Shown piece by piece: positions 54,192 through 63,737 of a DNA stretch of 64,000 nt. Numbering within the stretch: the first letter of the stretch is position 1; each line of letters begins with the position of its first letter. This DNA comes from Deltaproteobacteria bacterium (lineage in GTDB: Bacteria > Myxococcota_A > UBA796 > UBA2385). Under the pieces are notes generated by a model, which saw only the letters and a program-made list of their open reading frames with translations, did no database searches and was not told the origin of the DNA. Position numbers and translations under genes: made by a program. Where the stretch lies: positions 124,001 to 188,000 of the forward strand of contig JAGYJW010000005.1 in assembly GCA_018401435.1 (NCBI GenBank). Reading direction: 5' to 3'.

Positions 54192-56159
54192 TCAGACGTC
54201 CAGATCCTCCACCAGGGCCATCCACTCGGTGATCTCCCGGAAGCGCGGAGCCGGGTCCTTGCCCATGAGATCGCCCACCACCTGCTCGGTTTCGAGGTGG
54301 GCGCCATCGGGGATGGTCACCCGCAGCAGGCGGCGGCTGCGGGGGTCCAGCGTCGTCTCGTAGAGGGTCTTGGGCATCATCTCGCCCAGGCCCTTGAAGC
54401 GGCTGATCTCGGGCCGGGTGCGCGGCGGCAGCCGGGCCAGGATGCGGTCCCGCTCCTTCTCGTCCTTGGCCCACCAGCTCTTCTTGCCCGCGTCGATGCG
54501 AAAGAGGGGCGGCTGGGCCAGGAAGACGTGGCCCTGGTCGATCAGGGGCCGCAGGTAGCGGTAGAAGAAGGTCAGCAGCAAGGTGGCGATGTGGTGGCCA
54601 TCGCTGTCGGCGTCCATCAGCAGGATGATCTTGCTGTAGCGCAGGCGGCTGATGTCGAAGTCCTTCTGGATGCCGCAGCCCAGGGCCTTGACAATGTCGG
54701 ACAGCTCGTTGTTTTCGAGCACCTTCTTGAGGGTGGCCTGCTCGGCGTTGAGCACCTTGCCCCGCAGCGGCAGGATGGCCTGGGTGTTGCGGTCTCGGCC
54801 CTGCTTGGCGGAACCACCTGCCGAGTCACCCTCGACGATGAAGAGCTCGGAGCGGTCGGCGTCGCCGCTGGAGCAGTCCGCCAGCTTGCCCGGCAGGTTC
54901 AAGCGCCGGTTGACCGCGGACTTCCGCCGCACGGTGTCGGTGGCTGCCCGCGACGCCTGGCGGGCCCGCGCCGAAAGCACGCAGCGCGCCAGGATGGCGT
55001 CGGCCTGGCTCTTGTTCTCGTGCAGCCAGCTCTCCAACGCCTGGCGCACCAGCCCGTCAATCTGGGCGCGCACCTCTGGATTGTTCAGCTTGTCCTTGGT
55101 TTGTCCCTGAAACTGCGGCTCGTGGATGAAGATGGAGCACAGGGCGACGATGCCCTCGCGGATGTCTTCAGCCGACAGCTTGATGCCGCGGGGCAGCGTG
55201 ATGTCGTGGGTCTCGACCCAGTTGCGAATGGCCTTGTTGATGGCGTCTTTGAGGCCCTGCTCGTGGGTGCCGCCGTCGGGGGTGGCGATGCCATTGACGA
55301 AGCTGCGGAAGATCTCGCGTGGGGCGTCGGTCCAGGTGAGGGCGATGTCGATGCGGGGGTCTTCGGTGCGCTCCACCACAAAGGGCCGATCCGGGACCAG
55401 CTGGGCGCCGGCCTCCTTGACCAGCTTGTCGAGGAAATCGACCACCCCGCCTTCGTGCACGATCTCTTCGCGCAGGCCCGAGGCCTGGTCGCGAAAGACG
55501 ATGCGCAGGCCCTTGTTGAGGAAGGTGCTGACCTCGAGGTGGGCACGAACCGCGTCGGCATCAAAGACCTGGTCCCCGAAGATTTCGGGGTCCGGGGTGA
55601 AGCGGATGGTGGTGCCGGTGCCCCGGGTGGGTCCGACCTTCTCCAGGTCGGTCTTGGGCTTGCCCCGCCGGTAGGTCTGCTGCCATTCCACGCCATCCCG
55701 GCGCACCCGGGCTTCGAGCCGTTCGGACAGGGCGTTGACCACGCTGGAGCCCACGCCGTGCAGACCCCCCGAGGTGATGTAGCTGCCCCCATCGAATTTC
55801 GCGCCGGCATGCAGGGTGGTGAGGATGACCTCGAGAGCGGGCCGACCGGTCTTGGGGTGGATGTCAATGGGGATGCCGCGCCCGTTGTCATCGACCGTGA
55901 CCGTGCGGGAGTCCGCCGAGATGGTCACCGAGATCTTGGTGGCATAGCCGTTGATGGCCTCGTCCACGGCGTTGTCGACGATCTCCCACACCAGGTGGTG
56001 CAGGCCGTCCTTGCCGGTGCCGCCGATATACATGCCCGGCCGCTTGCGAACGGGCTCCAGGCCCTCCAACACCGAGATGGAGGCGGCGCCGTAGTCCTTG
56101 CTGGCGTCCGCGGCCGACTTCTTGCCGGTGGCGCCGCTGGGAGGGAGCTGGGTGGCCAT
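54192..56159 (-). CDS. parE: DNA topoisomerase IV subunit B (type IIA ATPase)
   Basis: A 655-residue type IIA topoisomerase B subunit. The GHKL ATP site is in VWEIVDNAVDEA and GRGIPIDIH, with GGLHGVGSSVVNALS. The TOPRIM motifs are EGDSAGGSAKQGRDRN and LMDADSDGHHIATLLLTFF. The C-terminal ends with LDPRSRRLLRVTIPDGAHLE and a shortened tail, lacking the large GyrB insertion, which favours ParE over GyrB. The start is 3 nt after the parC stop; the two form one operon. It decatenates chromosomes in partnership with ParC. Confidence 0.93.
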   Translation of the reverse strand: MATQLPPSGATGKKSAADASKDYGAASISVLEGLEPVRKRPGMYIGGTGKDGLHHLVWEIVDNAVDEAINGYATKISVTISADSRTVTVDDNGRGIPIDIHPKTGRPALEVILTTLHAGAKFDGGSYITSGGLHGVGSSVVNALSERLEARVRRDGVEWQQTYRRGKPKTDLEKVGPTRGTGTTIRFTPDPEIFGDQVFDADAVRAHLEVSTFLNKGLRIVFRDQASGLREEIVHEGGVVDFLDKLVKEAGAQLVPDRPFVVERTEDPRIDIALTWTDAPREIFRSFVNGIATPDGGTHEQGLKDAINKAIRNWVETHDITLPRGIKLSAEDIREGIVALCSIFIHEPQFQGQTKDKLNNPEVRAQIDGLVRQALESWLHENKSQADAILARCVLSARARQASRAATDTVRRKSAVNRRLNLPGKLADCSSGDADRSELFIVEGDSAGGSAKQGRDRNTQAILPLRGKVLNAEQATLKKVLENNELSDIVKALGCGIQKDFDISRLRYSKIILLMDADSDGHHIATLLLTFFYRYLRPLIDQGHVFLAQPPLFRIDAGKKSWWAKDEKERDRILARLPPRTRPEISRFKGLGEMMPKTLYETTLDPRSRRLLRVTIPDGAHLETEQVVGDLMGKDPAPRFREITEWMALVEDLDV

Positions 56160-56162
56160 GGT

Positions 56163-58511
56163 CTACTCCTCCCCTTCTTCGGTGGACTCGGCGAAGACGA
56201 GGTCGTAGCGCACCGCTTCGCGGTCCCACTCGGCAAAGCCGCCCCGCTGGATGACCACCCGCCCCTTGCCGGCGCGGCTGGCCGAATACTTGTTGGGCCG
56301 GACCACCTCGGCGCGGCCCTGGGTGGTGCGGACCTGCACGCCGCCGCTGCTCTGGTCGGTGAGATCGAAGGCCAGCAGCCGGTCGCTGTCGCTGAGCTTG
56401 ATGCCGGTCACCCCCTTGGCCGCCCCCTTCACCAGGGCGACCTCCGCGATGGGGAAGCACAGGGCCCGGCCCTCCTTGGTGGCGGCGCTGACCTGCTCGG
56501 TGCCATCGCTGATGCAGACGTTGACCACGCGGTCATCGGCGCCGTCCAGGCGGGCATAGCGGCGGCCCGACCGGGTGCTGACCTCGTCGTGCAGGCTGAG
56601 GGGAAAGCGCAGGATGCGGCCGTGGCGGGTCATGGCCACGCCATGGGGCGGCGGCGCGTCGTCGCCTTCGTCGGCCGGGGCAGCCGATGCCGGCGGCAAG
56701 GAGCCCACGTCATGCAAGACCATCCCCACGACGCGCTCACCATCGGCAAAGCTGAAGTGGCGCTGGATGGGCTCGCCATAGCCGGTGGTGGCGGGAACAT
56801 CGTCCAGGCGCATCACATAGGCGCCCCCGAGATCGGTGAAGAAGGTGAGGGTGCTCTTGGTGGAGCCCCGGGCGATCCAGCCGATGGCGTCGCCATCCCG
56901 GATGCGGATCTTCTCGACCTCGGTGAAGCTGCCCTGGCGCTTGATCCAGCCGTCGCGGGTGGCGATGACATAGGCCTGCTCGGCGATGATGAAGTCGGTC
57001 TCGGAGTACTCGACGGCCTCCTCTTCCTCGACCCCGATCTCGGTGCGGCGCTTCTCGCCATAATGCTGGCGAATCGCCGTCAATTCGGTGCGAACCACGC
57101 CCCACAGCTCGGTGCGGCTGGCCAGCAGGGCCTCGATCTCGGCTGCCTTGGTCCGCTTGTCTTCCAGCTCTTCGAGGATCTCTTCGATGGGCAGCCGGGC
57201 CAGCCGGTAGAGCTGCAGGACCAGCACGGCCTCGGCCTGGATGTCGTCCAGGTCGAAGCGCTCCATCAAGCGCTCGTGGGCATCGCGCTTGCCTTCCGAG
57301 GAGCGGATCAGGCGGATGGCCTCGTCCAAGGCGTCAAAGACCTTGGCGTAGCCCTCCAGGATGTGGATGCGCTCCCGGAGGATCTTCAGATCGTATTCGT
57401 AGCGGCGCCGCACCGTGATGAAGCGGAAGTCCAGCCAGGCCCGCAGCATGGTCTTCAGGTCGCAGCGCATGGGCTGCGCGGGCATGTCGGGGTCTTCGGT
57501 GGGCACCAGGCAGGTCAGGTTCACATGGAAGCTGGTCTGCAGCGGCGTGTGCTTGAAGAGGTAGGCCATCACGGGCTCGGCGTCCTGGGGGCGCTTGAGC
57601 TCGATGACAATCCGCACGTCTTCGGTACTCTCGTCCCGGACGTCGTTGGCCAGCGGCAGCTTGCGTTCGGCGATGTGCTGGCCGATGCGTTCGACCAGCT
57701 GGGCCTTGTTCACCGAATAGGGGATCTCGGTCACGATGACGTGGTGGCTGCGCCCGCGCTGTTCGGTGGTCCAGCGGCCGCGAACCGCCACCGAGCCCCG
57801 GCCCTCCAGGTAGATCTCGGCCAGCTCCTCCTTGGTGGCCAACATCACGCCGCCGGTGGGAAAGTCCGGCCCCTTGAACTTCTTCATCAGGGTCGGGATC
57901 CCGGCCTCGGGATCGTCGATCAGCAGGACCGCGGCGTCGATGACCTCGCGCAGGTTGTGCGGCGGGATGCGGGTGGCCATGCCCACCGCGATGCCCTCGG
58001 CGCCATTGACCAGCAGCTGGGGGAACTGGGCGGGCAGCACCACCGGCTCGCTGTGCTGACCGTCGTAATTCGGCCGGAAATCCACCGTCTGCTTGGTGAT
58101 CTCGTCGAGCAGCTCGACGGCAATGCGCTGGAGCTTGCATTCGGTGTAGCGCATGGCTGCGGCGTTATCGCCGTCCAAGGAACCGAAGTTGCCCTGGCCG
58201 TCCACCAGCGGGTGCAGCAAGGAGAAGGGCTGGGCCATACGGACCAGCGCCTCGTAGATGCTGCTGTCGCCATGGGGGTGGTATTTCGCCATGACCTCGC
58301 CCACGACCGCAGCGCTCTTGCGGTAGCGGGCGTCGGGCAGCAGGCGCAGGTTGGCGAACATCGCGTAGAGGATGCGCCGCTGCACCGGCTTCAGGCCGTC
58401 GCGGACATCGGGCAGCGCCCGGGCCGTGATGACAGAGAGGGCGTAGTTCAAGTAGCGACGGCGGGTCGCGTCGTGGAGCGCGACCGGCTCGACGTCGTGT
58501 GCGGTGGACAT
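56163..58511 (-). CDS. parC: DNA topoisomerase IV subunit A
   Basis: A 782-residue type IIA A subunit. The breakage-reunion domain shows [20 protein letters not shown], the quinolone region [14 protein letters not shown], and the active-site Tyr122 in [11 protein letters not shown]. The GyrA-box QRRGRRG is not seen, and the C-terminal beta-propeller ([30 protein letters not shown]) is short, which suits ParC. ATG 58511 was preferred because it starts directly before the conserved N-terminus ([20 protein letters not shown]). It is first in the parC-parE pair. Confidence 0.92.
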   Translation of the reverse strand: MSTAHDVEPVALHDATRRRYLNYALSVITARALPDVRDGLKPVQRRILYAMFANLRLLPDARYRKSAAVVGEVMAKYHPHGDSSIYEALVRMAQPFSLLHPLVDGQGNFGSLDGDNAAAMRYTECKLQRIAVELLDEITKQTVDFRPNYDGQHSEPVVLPAQFPQLLVNGAEGIAVGMATRIPPHNLREVIDAAVLLIDDPEAGIPTLMKKFKGPDFPTGGVMLATKEELAEIYLEGRGSVAVRGRWTTEQRGRSHHVIVTEIPYSVNKAQLVERIGQHIAERKLPLANDVRDESTEDVRIVIELKRPQDAEPVMAYLFKHTPLQTSFHVNLTCLVPTEDPDMPAQPMRCDLKTMLRAWLDFRFITVRRRYEYDLKILRERIHILEGYAKVFDALDEAIRLIRSSEGKRDAHERLMERFDLDDIQAEAVLVLQLYRLARLPIEEILEELEDKRTKAAEIEALLASRTELWGVVRTELTAIRQHYGEKRRTEIGVEEEEAVEYSETDFIIAEQAYVIATRDGWIKRQGSFTEVEKIRIRDGDAIGWIARGSTKSTLTFFTDLGGAYVMRLDDVPATTGYGEPIQRHFSFADGERVVGMVLHDVGSLPPASAAPADEGDDAPPPHGVAMTRHGRILRFPLSLHDEVSTRSGRRYARLDGADDRVVNVCISDGTEQVSAATKEGRALCFPIAEVALVKGAAKGVTGIKLSDSDRLLAFDLTDQSSGGVQVRTTQGRAEVVRPNKYSASRAGKGRVVIQRGGFAEWDREAVRYDLVFAESTEEGEE

Positions 58512-58518
58512 GGCGGAC

Positions 58519-58583
58519 GGGGGAGGAGGGAGGGCGGAGAGGGGCGGAGAGAGAGGAGCGGGGCGGGGGGCGGGCGAGGAGGC
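58519..58583 (+). other. Purine-rich tract upstream of parC
   Basis: On the plus strand this stretch is nearly all G and A with isolated C (runs such as GGGGGAGGAGGGAGGG and GGAGAGAGAGGAG). It lies directly upstream of the parC start. Such tracts can form triplex or G-quadruplex structures and may affect parC transcription. It may equally be a composition oddity in high-GC DNA. Confidence 0.4.
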
Positions 58584-58679
58584 CCGGTGGGCGAATCGCG
58601 CGGCGGGCGCCGACAAGTCAGGCGTCGCGCTGGCTCCTGTCGCGGCTGGGAGCCGGCGTCCAGGGCGGAGGGGCGGACA

Positions 58680-59495
58680 TTATGCCCCAGGCGGAGGGCC
58701 CCAGGAGAAGCGGCGACACCTCGGAAGACGCAAAGCGGCGCCCGTGGGGCGCGCAAGCGGGTAAGGCCCACGAGGCCGACCCCAGGCCAGGCCCTCTCTG
58801 GCGGCCTTGCCCTTGCTCTTGCTGCCGCCGGCGTCGCCGCCAGAGGAGGGCCGGCGCGGCCTTTGCCCCCGACTTGGAACCGCTGGCCCGAAGGGCACCG
58901 GCGGCGCCGCTTTACCTTGCCCGTCTTGCCCGTGCCGGCGCCGGCGCTGCTGGCACCGGCCTTGCCGCCCCGCCTTGCCGCCCGTCTTGCCACCGGCCTT
59001 GCCCGCCACCGGCCCCTTGCCGCCCGTGCCCGCCACCAGCCCCTTGCCGCGCGGCGGCGCGCCCGCTGCACCAGGGCGACGGGCCGGCAGGCCCTCCGAG
59101 TGCGACGGCCGACCGCGGCCTTGCGGCGGATGGCGCTGGTCACCGCCCCGGGCGGCGACCTTCTTCTCCACCTTGGCCATGACCTCGGGGTTGTTGCGCG
59201 CCTGGGCGGCAAGCTCCGAGTTCACGAAGCTGGAGAGGGCGGGGTTGCCACCCTTCTCAGCGATCACGGTGAGCTTTTCGAGCACGCTGGCCATCTTCTC
59301 GTCCAGGGCGCCGTCCTCGGAGGCCTGAACGACGGAGTGGCTGATCTCGACGCCAGTGGCGATGAGGATCAGGCCCGAGAAGACCCAGGCCCACTTGGGG
59401 GGCGCGTCGCGGTCACGGTCCATCCAGACACCGAGCACACCGGCCATTCCGGCGACACCCAGGCCCACAAAGGTGACGATCAATCCCATGTCCAT
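58680..59495 (-). CDS. Two-TM protein with DRD motif and basic C-terminal tail (paralogue 1)
   Basis: The N-terminal part is secure: two membrane spans (GLIVTFVGLGVAGMAGVLGV and WAWVFSGLILIATGVEISH) around a short loop containing WMDRDRDAPP, then a helical segment (KMASVLEKLTVIAEKGGNPA). After about residue 125 the sequence becomes Gly/Lys/Ala/Arg-rich and low-complexity in all frames, with a probable shift near 58965. The exact end is uncertain and could be up to 100 nt different. The partner gene at 59523-60266 shares the layout (GxWxDRD loop between two spans, followed by a helix). No family is recognised. Confidence 0.6.
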   Translation of the reverse strand: MDMGLIVTFVGLGVAGMAGVLGVWMDRDRDAPPKWAWVFSGLILIATGVEISHSVVQASEDGALDEKMASVLEKLTVIAEKGGNPALSSFVNSELAAQARNNPEVMAKVEKKVAARGGDQRHPPQGRGRPSHSEGLPARRPGAAGAPPRGKGLVAGTGGKGPVAGKAGGKTGGKAGRQGRCQQRRRRHGQDGQGKAAPPVPFGPAVPSRGQRPRRPSSGGDAGGSKSKGKAAREGLAWGRPRGPYPLARPTGAALRLPRCRRFSWGPPPGA

Positions 59496-59522
59496 TGGAG
59501 ACTCCGTTCCCTTCGAGGGGGT

Positions 59523-60266
59523 TTAGGGGGCGTCGGGGGTGGGAGCAGGCTCACCGTCGGCCGGGGCGGCATCGCCCTCGCCGGCCAACACATCGGCGTC
59601 GCTGGGCGCGGCTCCGTCGGCGTCCGCGCCGTCCCCCGCATCGACACCATCCGCCTCACCGGCCGGGGGCTCCGGCGCGGGCGGCGGGATGTCCAGCTTT
59701 TCGCCGGATGCGTCTTCCGCCAGCTTGATCAGCTCCGGGTCGCCCGAGGCGATGGCGATCTCGTTGACCATGCCCAGCATGCGGTCCAGATCCTGCTGCT
59801 TCTGGATGGCCCCGGTGGAGTCCAGGTAGCCCTGGACGGCGCCCACCAGACAGGCGGAGGCGATCAAGACCGACATGGCCACGCCGAAGATGGAGGGGCG
59901 CGTGGCGTCGCGGTCAACCCAGATGCCGATCACGGCCGAACCACCACCCAGAAGAAGGGCGATATAGGAGATGATCAGGCCCGTGGACCAGGGAGAGGGC
60001 GTCGGGGTCACCGCGGCGTCGGCCTCGGCGGTGGCGTCATCTTCAGCCGGGGGAGTGGCGTCATCGGCCGCTGCGGCGTCATCACCAGCAGCGTCACCGT
60101 CGGCGGAGGAGCGCCGTCGGCAGCATCTGCCAGGGCCAGCGCCATCGGCGGCTTCGGCCGCGACCGGGGCGGCTTCGCCCTCAGGGGTCTGTGCCATCGA
60201 CGTGGAAGACAGGCCGATCAGACCTGCCATCAACGCCACGAAGAGGAGCTTGCAGTACCGGTTCAT
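59523..60266 (-). CDS. Two-TM protein with DRD motif and acidic domains (paralogue 2)
   Basis: A 247-residue protein with a signal peptide (MNRYCKLLFVALMAGLIGL). An acidic/Ala-rich part (about 27-85) is followed by two spans (GLIISYIALLLGGGSAVIG and PSIFGVAMSVLIASACLVG) flanking GIWVDRDATRP, then a helix (DLDRMLGMVNEIAIASGDPE). The C-terminus is Asp/Ala/Pro-rich. The motif GxWxDRD and the order of elements match the gene immediately downstream (58680-59495, 27 nt away). The charge of the tail differs: acidic here, basic in the partner. One local compensating shift near 60120 is possible. The family is unrecognised. Confidence 0.65.
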   Translation of the reverse strand: MNRYCKLLFVALMAGLIGLSSTSMAQTPEGEAAPVAAEAADGAGPGRCCRRRSSADGDAAGDDAAAADDATPPAEDDATAEADAAVTPTPSPWSTGLIISYIALLLGGGSAVIGIWVDRDATRPSIFGVAMSVLIASACLVGAVQGYLDSTGAIQKQQDLDRMLGMVNEIAIASGDPELIKLAEDASGEKLDIPPPAPEPPAGEADGVDAGDGADADGAAPSDADVLAGEGDAAPADGEPAPTPDAP

Positions 60267-60471
60267 GGTGTCCTTCGGTGGCTCGGGAACCGAGAATCGG
60301 CGCGACAGTATCCGATCCGCCCGATCGCGCCACGCCCCGGACCTTTCGTTGCAAAACGCGCACGAAAACCGGCGGCCTGGCGATCCTTCACAGGCAATTG
60401 CGGGCCTGCATTCCTGCACTTCACGTCAAGGGGTCTCCACCCGATCCGAAGCGTCAAGCACGGAGGCTACC

Positions 60472-61835
60472 ATGCAAGAACGCGCTTACCCCTTGACTGT
60501 TCGGCGGGGGGGCTTGACCCCCATCCACCTCTTCCTCGCCCTCGCCGGGCTCGCCCTGTGGGGGGAGGCCCAGGCCGAGGAGCCCGAGACCCCCATCGTG
60601 GCAGTCGGCGAACGCATCGACCTGCGGGACGCCGAGGGCCTCGCGCTGAGCGGCAACTGGGCCCGGGTCTACCCGGCCGACGATGGCGGCTGGCGCCTCT
60701 TCGTGACCGGAGGAGACACCTACAATGTCATGGAGATGGACGCCGACTTCAACGTGACCACCCCACGGCGGCGACTGGTCAGCGATTGGCCGGAGCGCCT
60801 GGTCGACCACCAGATCAGCGAGTGCCCGGATGGCACCTGGCTGCATGTGGCCTCGGCCAACATTACGACGGCCAACGACAGCGCCTATGTCTTTCGCTAC
60901 AACGAGGACCTGGAGCTGATCTGCAGCGGCACCATCGCCGAGAGCGACCCGGTCTACCGCTACAACGACGCCCCGCTGGTGTGCACGGGCGGCGCCACCG
61001 CCGAATCCCCGATGGACGGCACCGCCACCCACTCCGAGACGGAGCTGGTGCAGACCCCCTTCATCTTCTTTGATGGTTCCTGCAACGCCATTCACAGCGA
61101 GCCCCACCCCACCTTTCCGCCGGTGGCCGGCGCCTCGATCCTGTGGGACGAGGACGGCGGCTACTTCTGGGAGGTGCGAAGCGCCTCCGACGACTTCACG
61201 CTGCTCTTCCAGCTCTACAGCTCTTGGATGGTTCCGGTCGAAAAGTCGCACACCCGCGATGGTCTCGTCCCGGATGACTACACCACGCGCTGGCCGCAGT
61301 CCGCCCTGCGCATCGGCGACTACTACTTCATCGCCCACCTCGCGCGGGCGCCGGGCATCACCTACAACGCCGACAAGGGTGACGTCTGGATCCAGGTCTT
61401 CGATCGGAACCTGACCCACCTGCAGTCGGTGCAGATCACCGAGCTGGGCGAAGGCGACGGGGCCCAGCGGCCCTGGTTGAGCCACCGGGACGGCCAGCTG
61501 GTGCTGGTCTATGATCAGTCTCTGTGGCCGCGCCTGGTCCCCATCACGCTGAGCGCCGCGGTGACGGGCGGCGAGGATGGCGGCGACGGCGGTGACGACG
61601 GCGGCGACGACGGCGGCGACACCGACGGTTCCGGCGGCGATGGCGGCGGAGACAGCACGGTGGACAGCGGCAGCGCCCTGCTTCCCGACAGCGGGCAAGC
61701 GACGGGTGGCCCCAAGCTGGACGGGGCGCTGCGGCCACCTGTGGCGGCTGCGCGACCCCTGCCACCCGCGGCGCAGCGGCGGGCTGGCTGCTCTTTGGCG
61801 CCACCCTGCTGGGGGTTGGCCGGCGCCGCCGCTGA
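60472..61835 (+). CDS. Secreted beta-rich protein with MYXO-CTERM tail (one frameshift)
   Basis: It starts at ATG 60472 (CGGAGG 6 nt upstream) with an uncleaved-looking signal (HLFLALAGLALWGEAQAE). The body of about 400 residues has repeated beta elements (GNWARVYPADDGGWRLFVTG, YVFRYNEDLELICSGTIAES, FWEVRSASDDFTLLFQLYSS, VWIQVFDRNLTHLQSVQITE), suggesting a beta-propeller or similar. A Gly-Asp-rich region (about 61573-61660) precedes the tail. In the main frame the C-terminus loses coherence near 61730; a shift of one base yields TCGGCATPATRG, a hydrophobic stretch (GWLLFGATLLGVG) and RRRR-TGA at 61833-61835. That is a MYXO-CTERM signal. Confidence 0.78.
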
Positions 61836-61923
61836 TCGGGATCGCCCCGGAGCGGATCTGCCCCTCGACGGTGGCTTCGTTCCGGGTGATCCTGGGGGCT
61901 CCTCGTTGATCCCCGGATCGCCC

Positions 61924-62877
61924 ATGCGAAGCTCCGCCCTGCTGCTCCTCGGCCTCCTCCCCCTGGTTGCCTGCGACGGGGTCAGCGTCGGAAAGGACGG
62001 CGCCAGCGTCGCTTTCACCGGCGAAGACCTGCCGCTGCTGCCGCCGGGCTTCCCCATCTACCCAAAGGGCTTCTCCACCCAGGCCCTGGACACGGTGGTC
62101 AGCGAGGCCATCACCGATGTGTCCGTGCGCGCCGCCATCCAGTCGGTGGCCGGCAGCATCTGCACCCGGGTGGCCACCGTCGAGGTCTGCCTGGATGACC
62201 TGCTCAACCGGGCGGCCTATGACCGCATCGACGGGGCGCTGAAAGACACCGTGCCCGAGCTGTGGGACTGGATCGCCAGCCTCGTCGCCGGGCAGCTGCG
62301 CTTCTACAATCCCGGGCCGCTGGGTACCGGCGTGAATGAGCAGCTGGGGCGCATTTTCAAGGGTCGCGTGACCTTTACCGAGGTCAAGGTCACCATGACG
62401 GTGGCCAACCGCACCGAGGGCCTGTGGGCCGTGCCCATCCGCCTCAAGATGTACGCGGGCGATGGCGGCACCGTGGCCGCCCACGAGGGCCTGGTGACGG
62501 CCACCGGCAGCGCCGTCGCCGATTCGGGCAGCCCCGACATCGCGGGTGCGGGCGGGGACTACACCGTGCTGCTGCAGCCGGGCGACCGGGCGACCATCAC
62601 CACCGACAATATGGAGGGTCTGGTGGACGCCCTCAACGACTTCCGCGGCTTTGCCGTGGACTATGACGCCGACATCGAACTCACCGACATCCAGCCCGAC
62701 AGCTTCCGGAACTGGCTGCACGCCTCCAAGGTCGATGACGACGGCAACGGCGTCGCCGACGAGCTGGCCGGCTGGGGCCTGGTGCTCGAGGACTTCCGCA
62801 TCACGGTCAGCGGAAAGGGTGAGGTGGAGTTCCCGGTCGACCTGCCGGAGTGGCTGGACCAGTACCTGGTGGATTGA
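61924..62877 (+). CDS. Lipoprotein of unknown function
   Basis: A 317-residue lipoprotein (MRSSALLLLGLLPLVAC). The body includes VVSEAITDVSVRAAIQSVAG, RFYNPGPLGTGVNEQLGRIF, TFTEVKVTMTVANRTEGLWA, TVLLQPGDRATITTDNMEGL and a closing beta domain (VLEDFRITVSGKGEVEFPVD). Two Cys are present in the mature N-terminal region (SICTRVATVEVCL). I do not recognise the family. Start ATG 61924 lies 88 nt after the previous stop. It ends 11 nt before a strong hairpin. Confidence 0.7.
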   Translation: MRSSALLLLGLLPLVACDGVSVGKDGASVAFTGEDLPLLPPGFPIYPKGFSTQALDTVVSEAITDVSVRAAIQSVAGSICTRVATVEVCLDDLLNRAAYDRIDGALKDTVPELWDWIASLVAGQLRFYNPGPLGTGVNEQLGRIFKGRVTFTEVKVTMTVANRTEGLWAVPIRLKMYAGDGGTVAAHEGLVTATGSAVADSGSPDIAGAGGDYTVLLQPGDRATITTDNMEGLVDALNDFRGFAVDYDADIELTDIQPDSFRNWLHASKVDDDGNGVADELAGWGLVLEDFRITVSGKGEVEFPVDLPEWLDQYLVD

Positions 62878-62888
62878 TCCAACGACGC

Positions 62889-62918
62889 AAGCCCCCCGCT
62901 ACACTGCGCGGGGGGCTT
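62889..62918. terminator. Bidirectional hairpin terminator candidate
   Basis: Arms AAGCCCCCCGC (62889-62899) and GCGGGGGGCTT (62908-62918) form an 11-bp stem with an 8-nt loop. It lies between the convergent lipoprotein gene (ends 62877) and rpmE2 (ends 62969). The stem ends TT on the plus strand and AA-GC on the other, but no long T-run follows, so strength is uncertain. Confidence 0.7.
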
Positions 62919-62968
62919 GTCGGTCTGCTGCTCTGATCCGTAGACCCGAGCAGGAGCCTGCTTTCAGG

Positions 62969-63229
62969 CTACTCGGGCTCGACTTCGGCGGCCATGCCGT
63001 ACTTGCGGCGGAAGCGCTCGACCCGACCGGCCACGTCCATGATCTTCTGCTTGCCCGTGTAGAAGGGGTGAGAAGCCGACGAGATGTCCACGTTCACCAA
63101 GGGGTATTCCACGCCGTCAACGACGATGGTGTCCCGGGTCTTGATGGTGGAGCGGGTCAGGAACTGGAAATCAACCGACTGGTCGCGAAAGACCACGGCA
63201 CGGTATTCGGGATGGATATCGCTCTTCAT
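62969..63229 (-). CDS. rpmE2: 50S ribosomal protein L31, type B
   Basis: An 86-residue L31 paralogue ([66 protein letters not shown]). The zinc-binding Cys residues of the L31p type are absent, which defines type B (often zinc-independent). The protein is a component of the large ribosomal subunit. AGAGG lies 7 nt before the ATG. Confidence 0.96.
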   Translation of the reverse strand: MKSDIHPEYRAVVFRDQSVDFQFLTRSTIKTRDTIVVDGVEYPLVNVDISSASHPFYTGKQKIMDVAGRVERFRRKYGMAAEVEPE

Positions 63230-63377
63230 AGAAGACCTCTGGGACGGGCTCGGAGAGGTGCTGCCTCGTGCCGCGCCGCTGTCGTGGAAGCTGGGTGGTA
63301 GCCGGGCGGGTCTAACCGGTCATCCCAAGCTGTCCAAGGCCAGCTGGCTGCACATCACAGACTGGATCGGAGGGGGC

Positions 63378-63707
63378 ATGAAGATTCGAAAGGTCCGCAG
63401 CCTGTCGGGCCGGCGGGTCAACCTGGGGCAGCTTGCCGGAGACAGCGGGCGCGCGCCCCGACAAGCCCGCCGCGAAGCCCTCCGCCTGGGGCAGCTGATC
63501 GCCACGGTCACGGCCTTCCCGTCCCGCACATCGGTGGCCACCGACCTGCCCTGCATGGTGGTGTCCTGCACCGGCCGGCTGTGGGCCCGGCGGGATGGCG
63601 ACGAGGTGCAGTGGTGGTGCCCGCGCTGCGGCAAGCAGGGCCTCATCTCAGGCTGGCAGCAGGGCAGCTGGAACCACGCGACTCCCTCGTTGAATCCACC
63701 GCGATAG
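63378..63707 (+). CDS. Small zinc-ribbon-like protein of unknown function
   Basis: A 109-residue protein. ATG 63378 has GGAGGGGG upstream. The N-terminal part is basic (RSLSGRRVNLGQLAGDSGRA). The C-terminal part has two Cys pairs in the ribbon arrangement (CMVVSC and CPRCGKQGLISGWQQGSW), with a tryptophan-rich spacer (EVQWWCPRCG). This resembles small proteins that end in GVISGW, seen in other bacteria, but the function is unknown. The longer frame upstream lacks a natural start and overlaps the rpmE2 promoter. Confidence 0.65.
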   Translation: MKIRKVRSLSGRRVNLGQLAGDSGRAPRQARREALRLGQLIATVTAFPSRTSVATDLPCMVVSCTGRLWARRDGDEVQWWCPRCGKQGLISGWQQGSWNHATPSLNPPR

Positions 63708-63737
63708 GCCCCAGGCGATCTCTGCCCGGAGCCGCCC

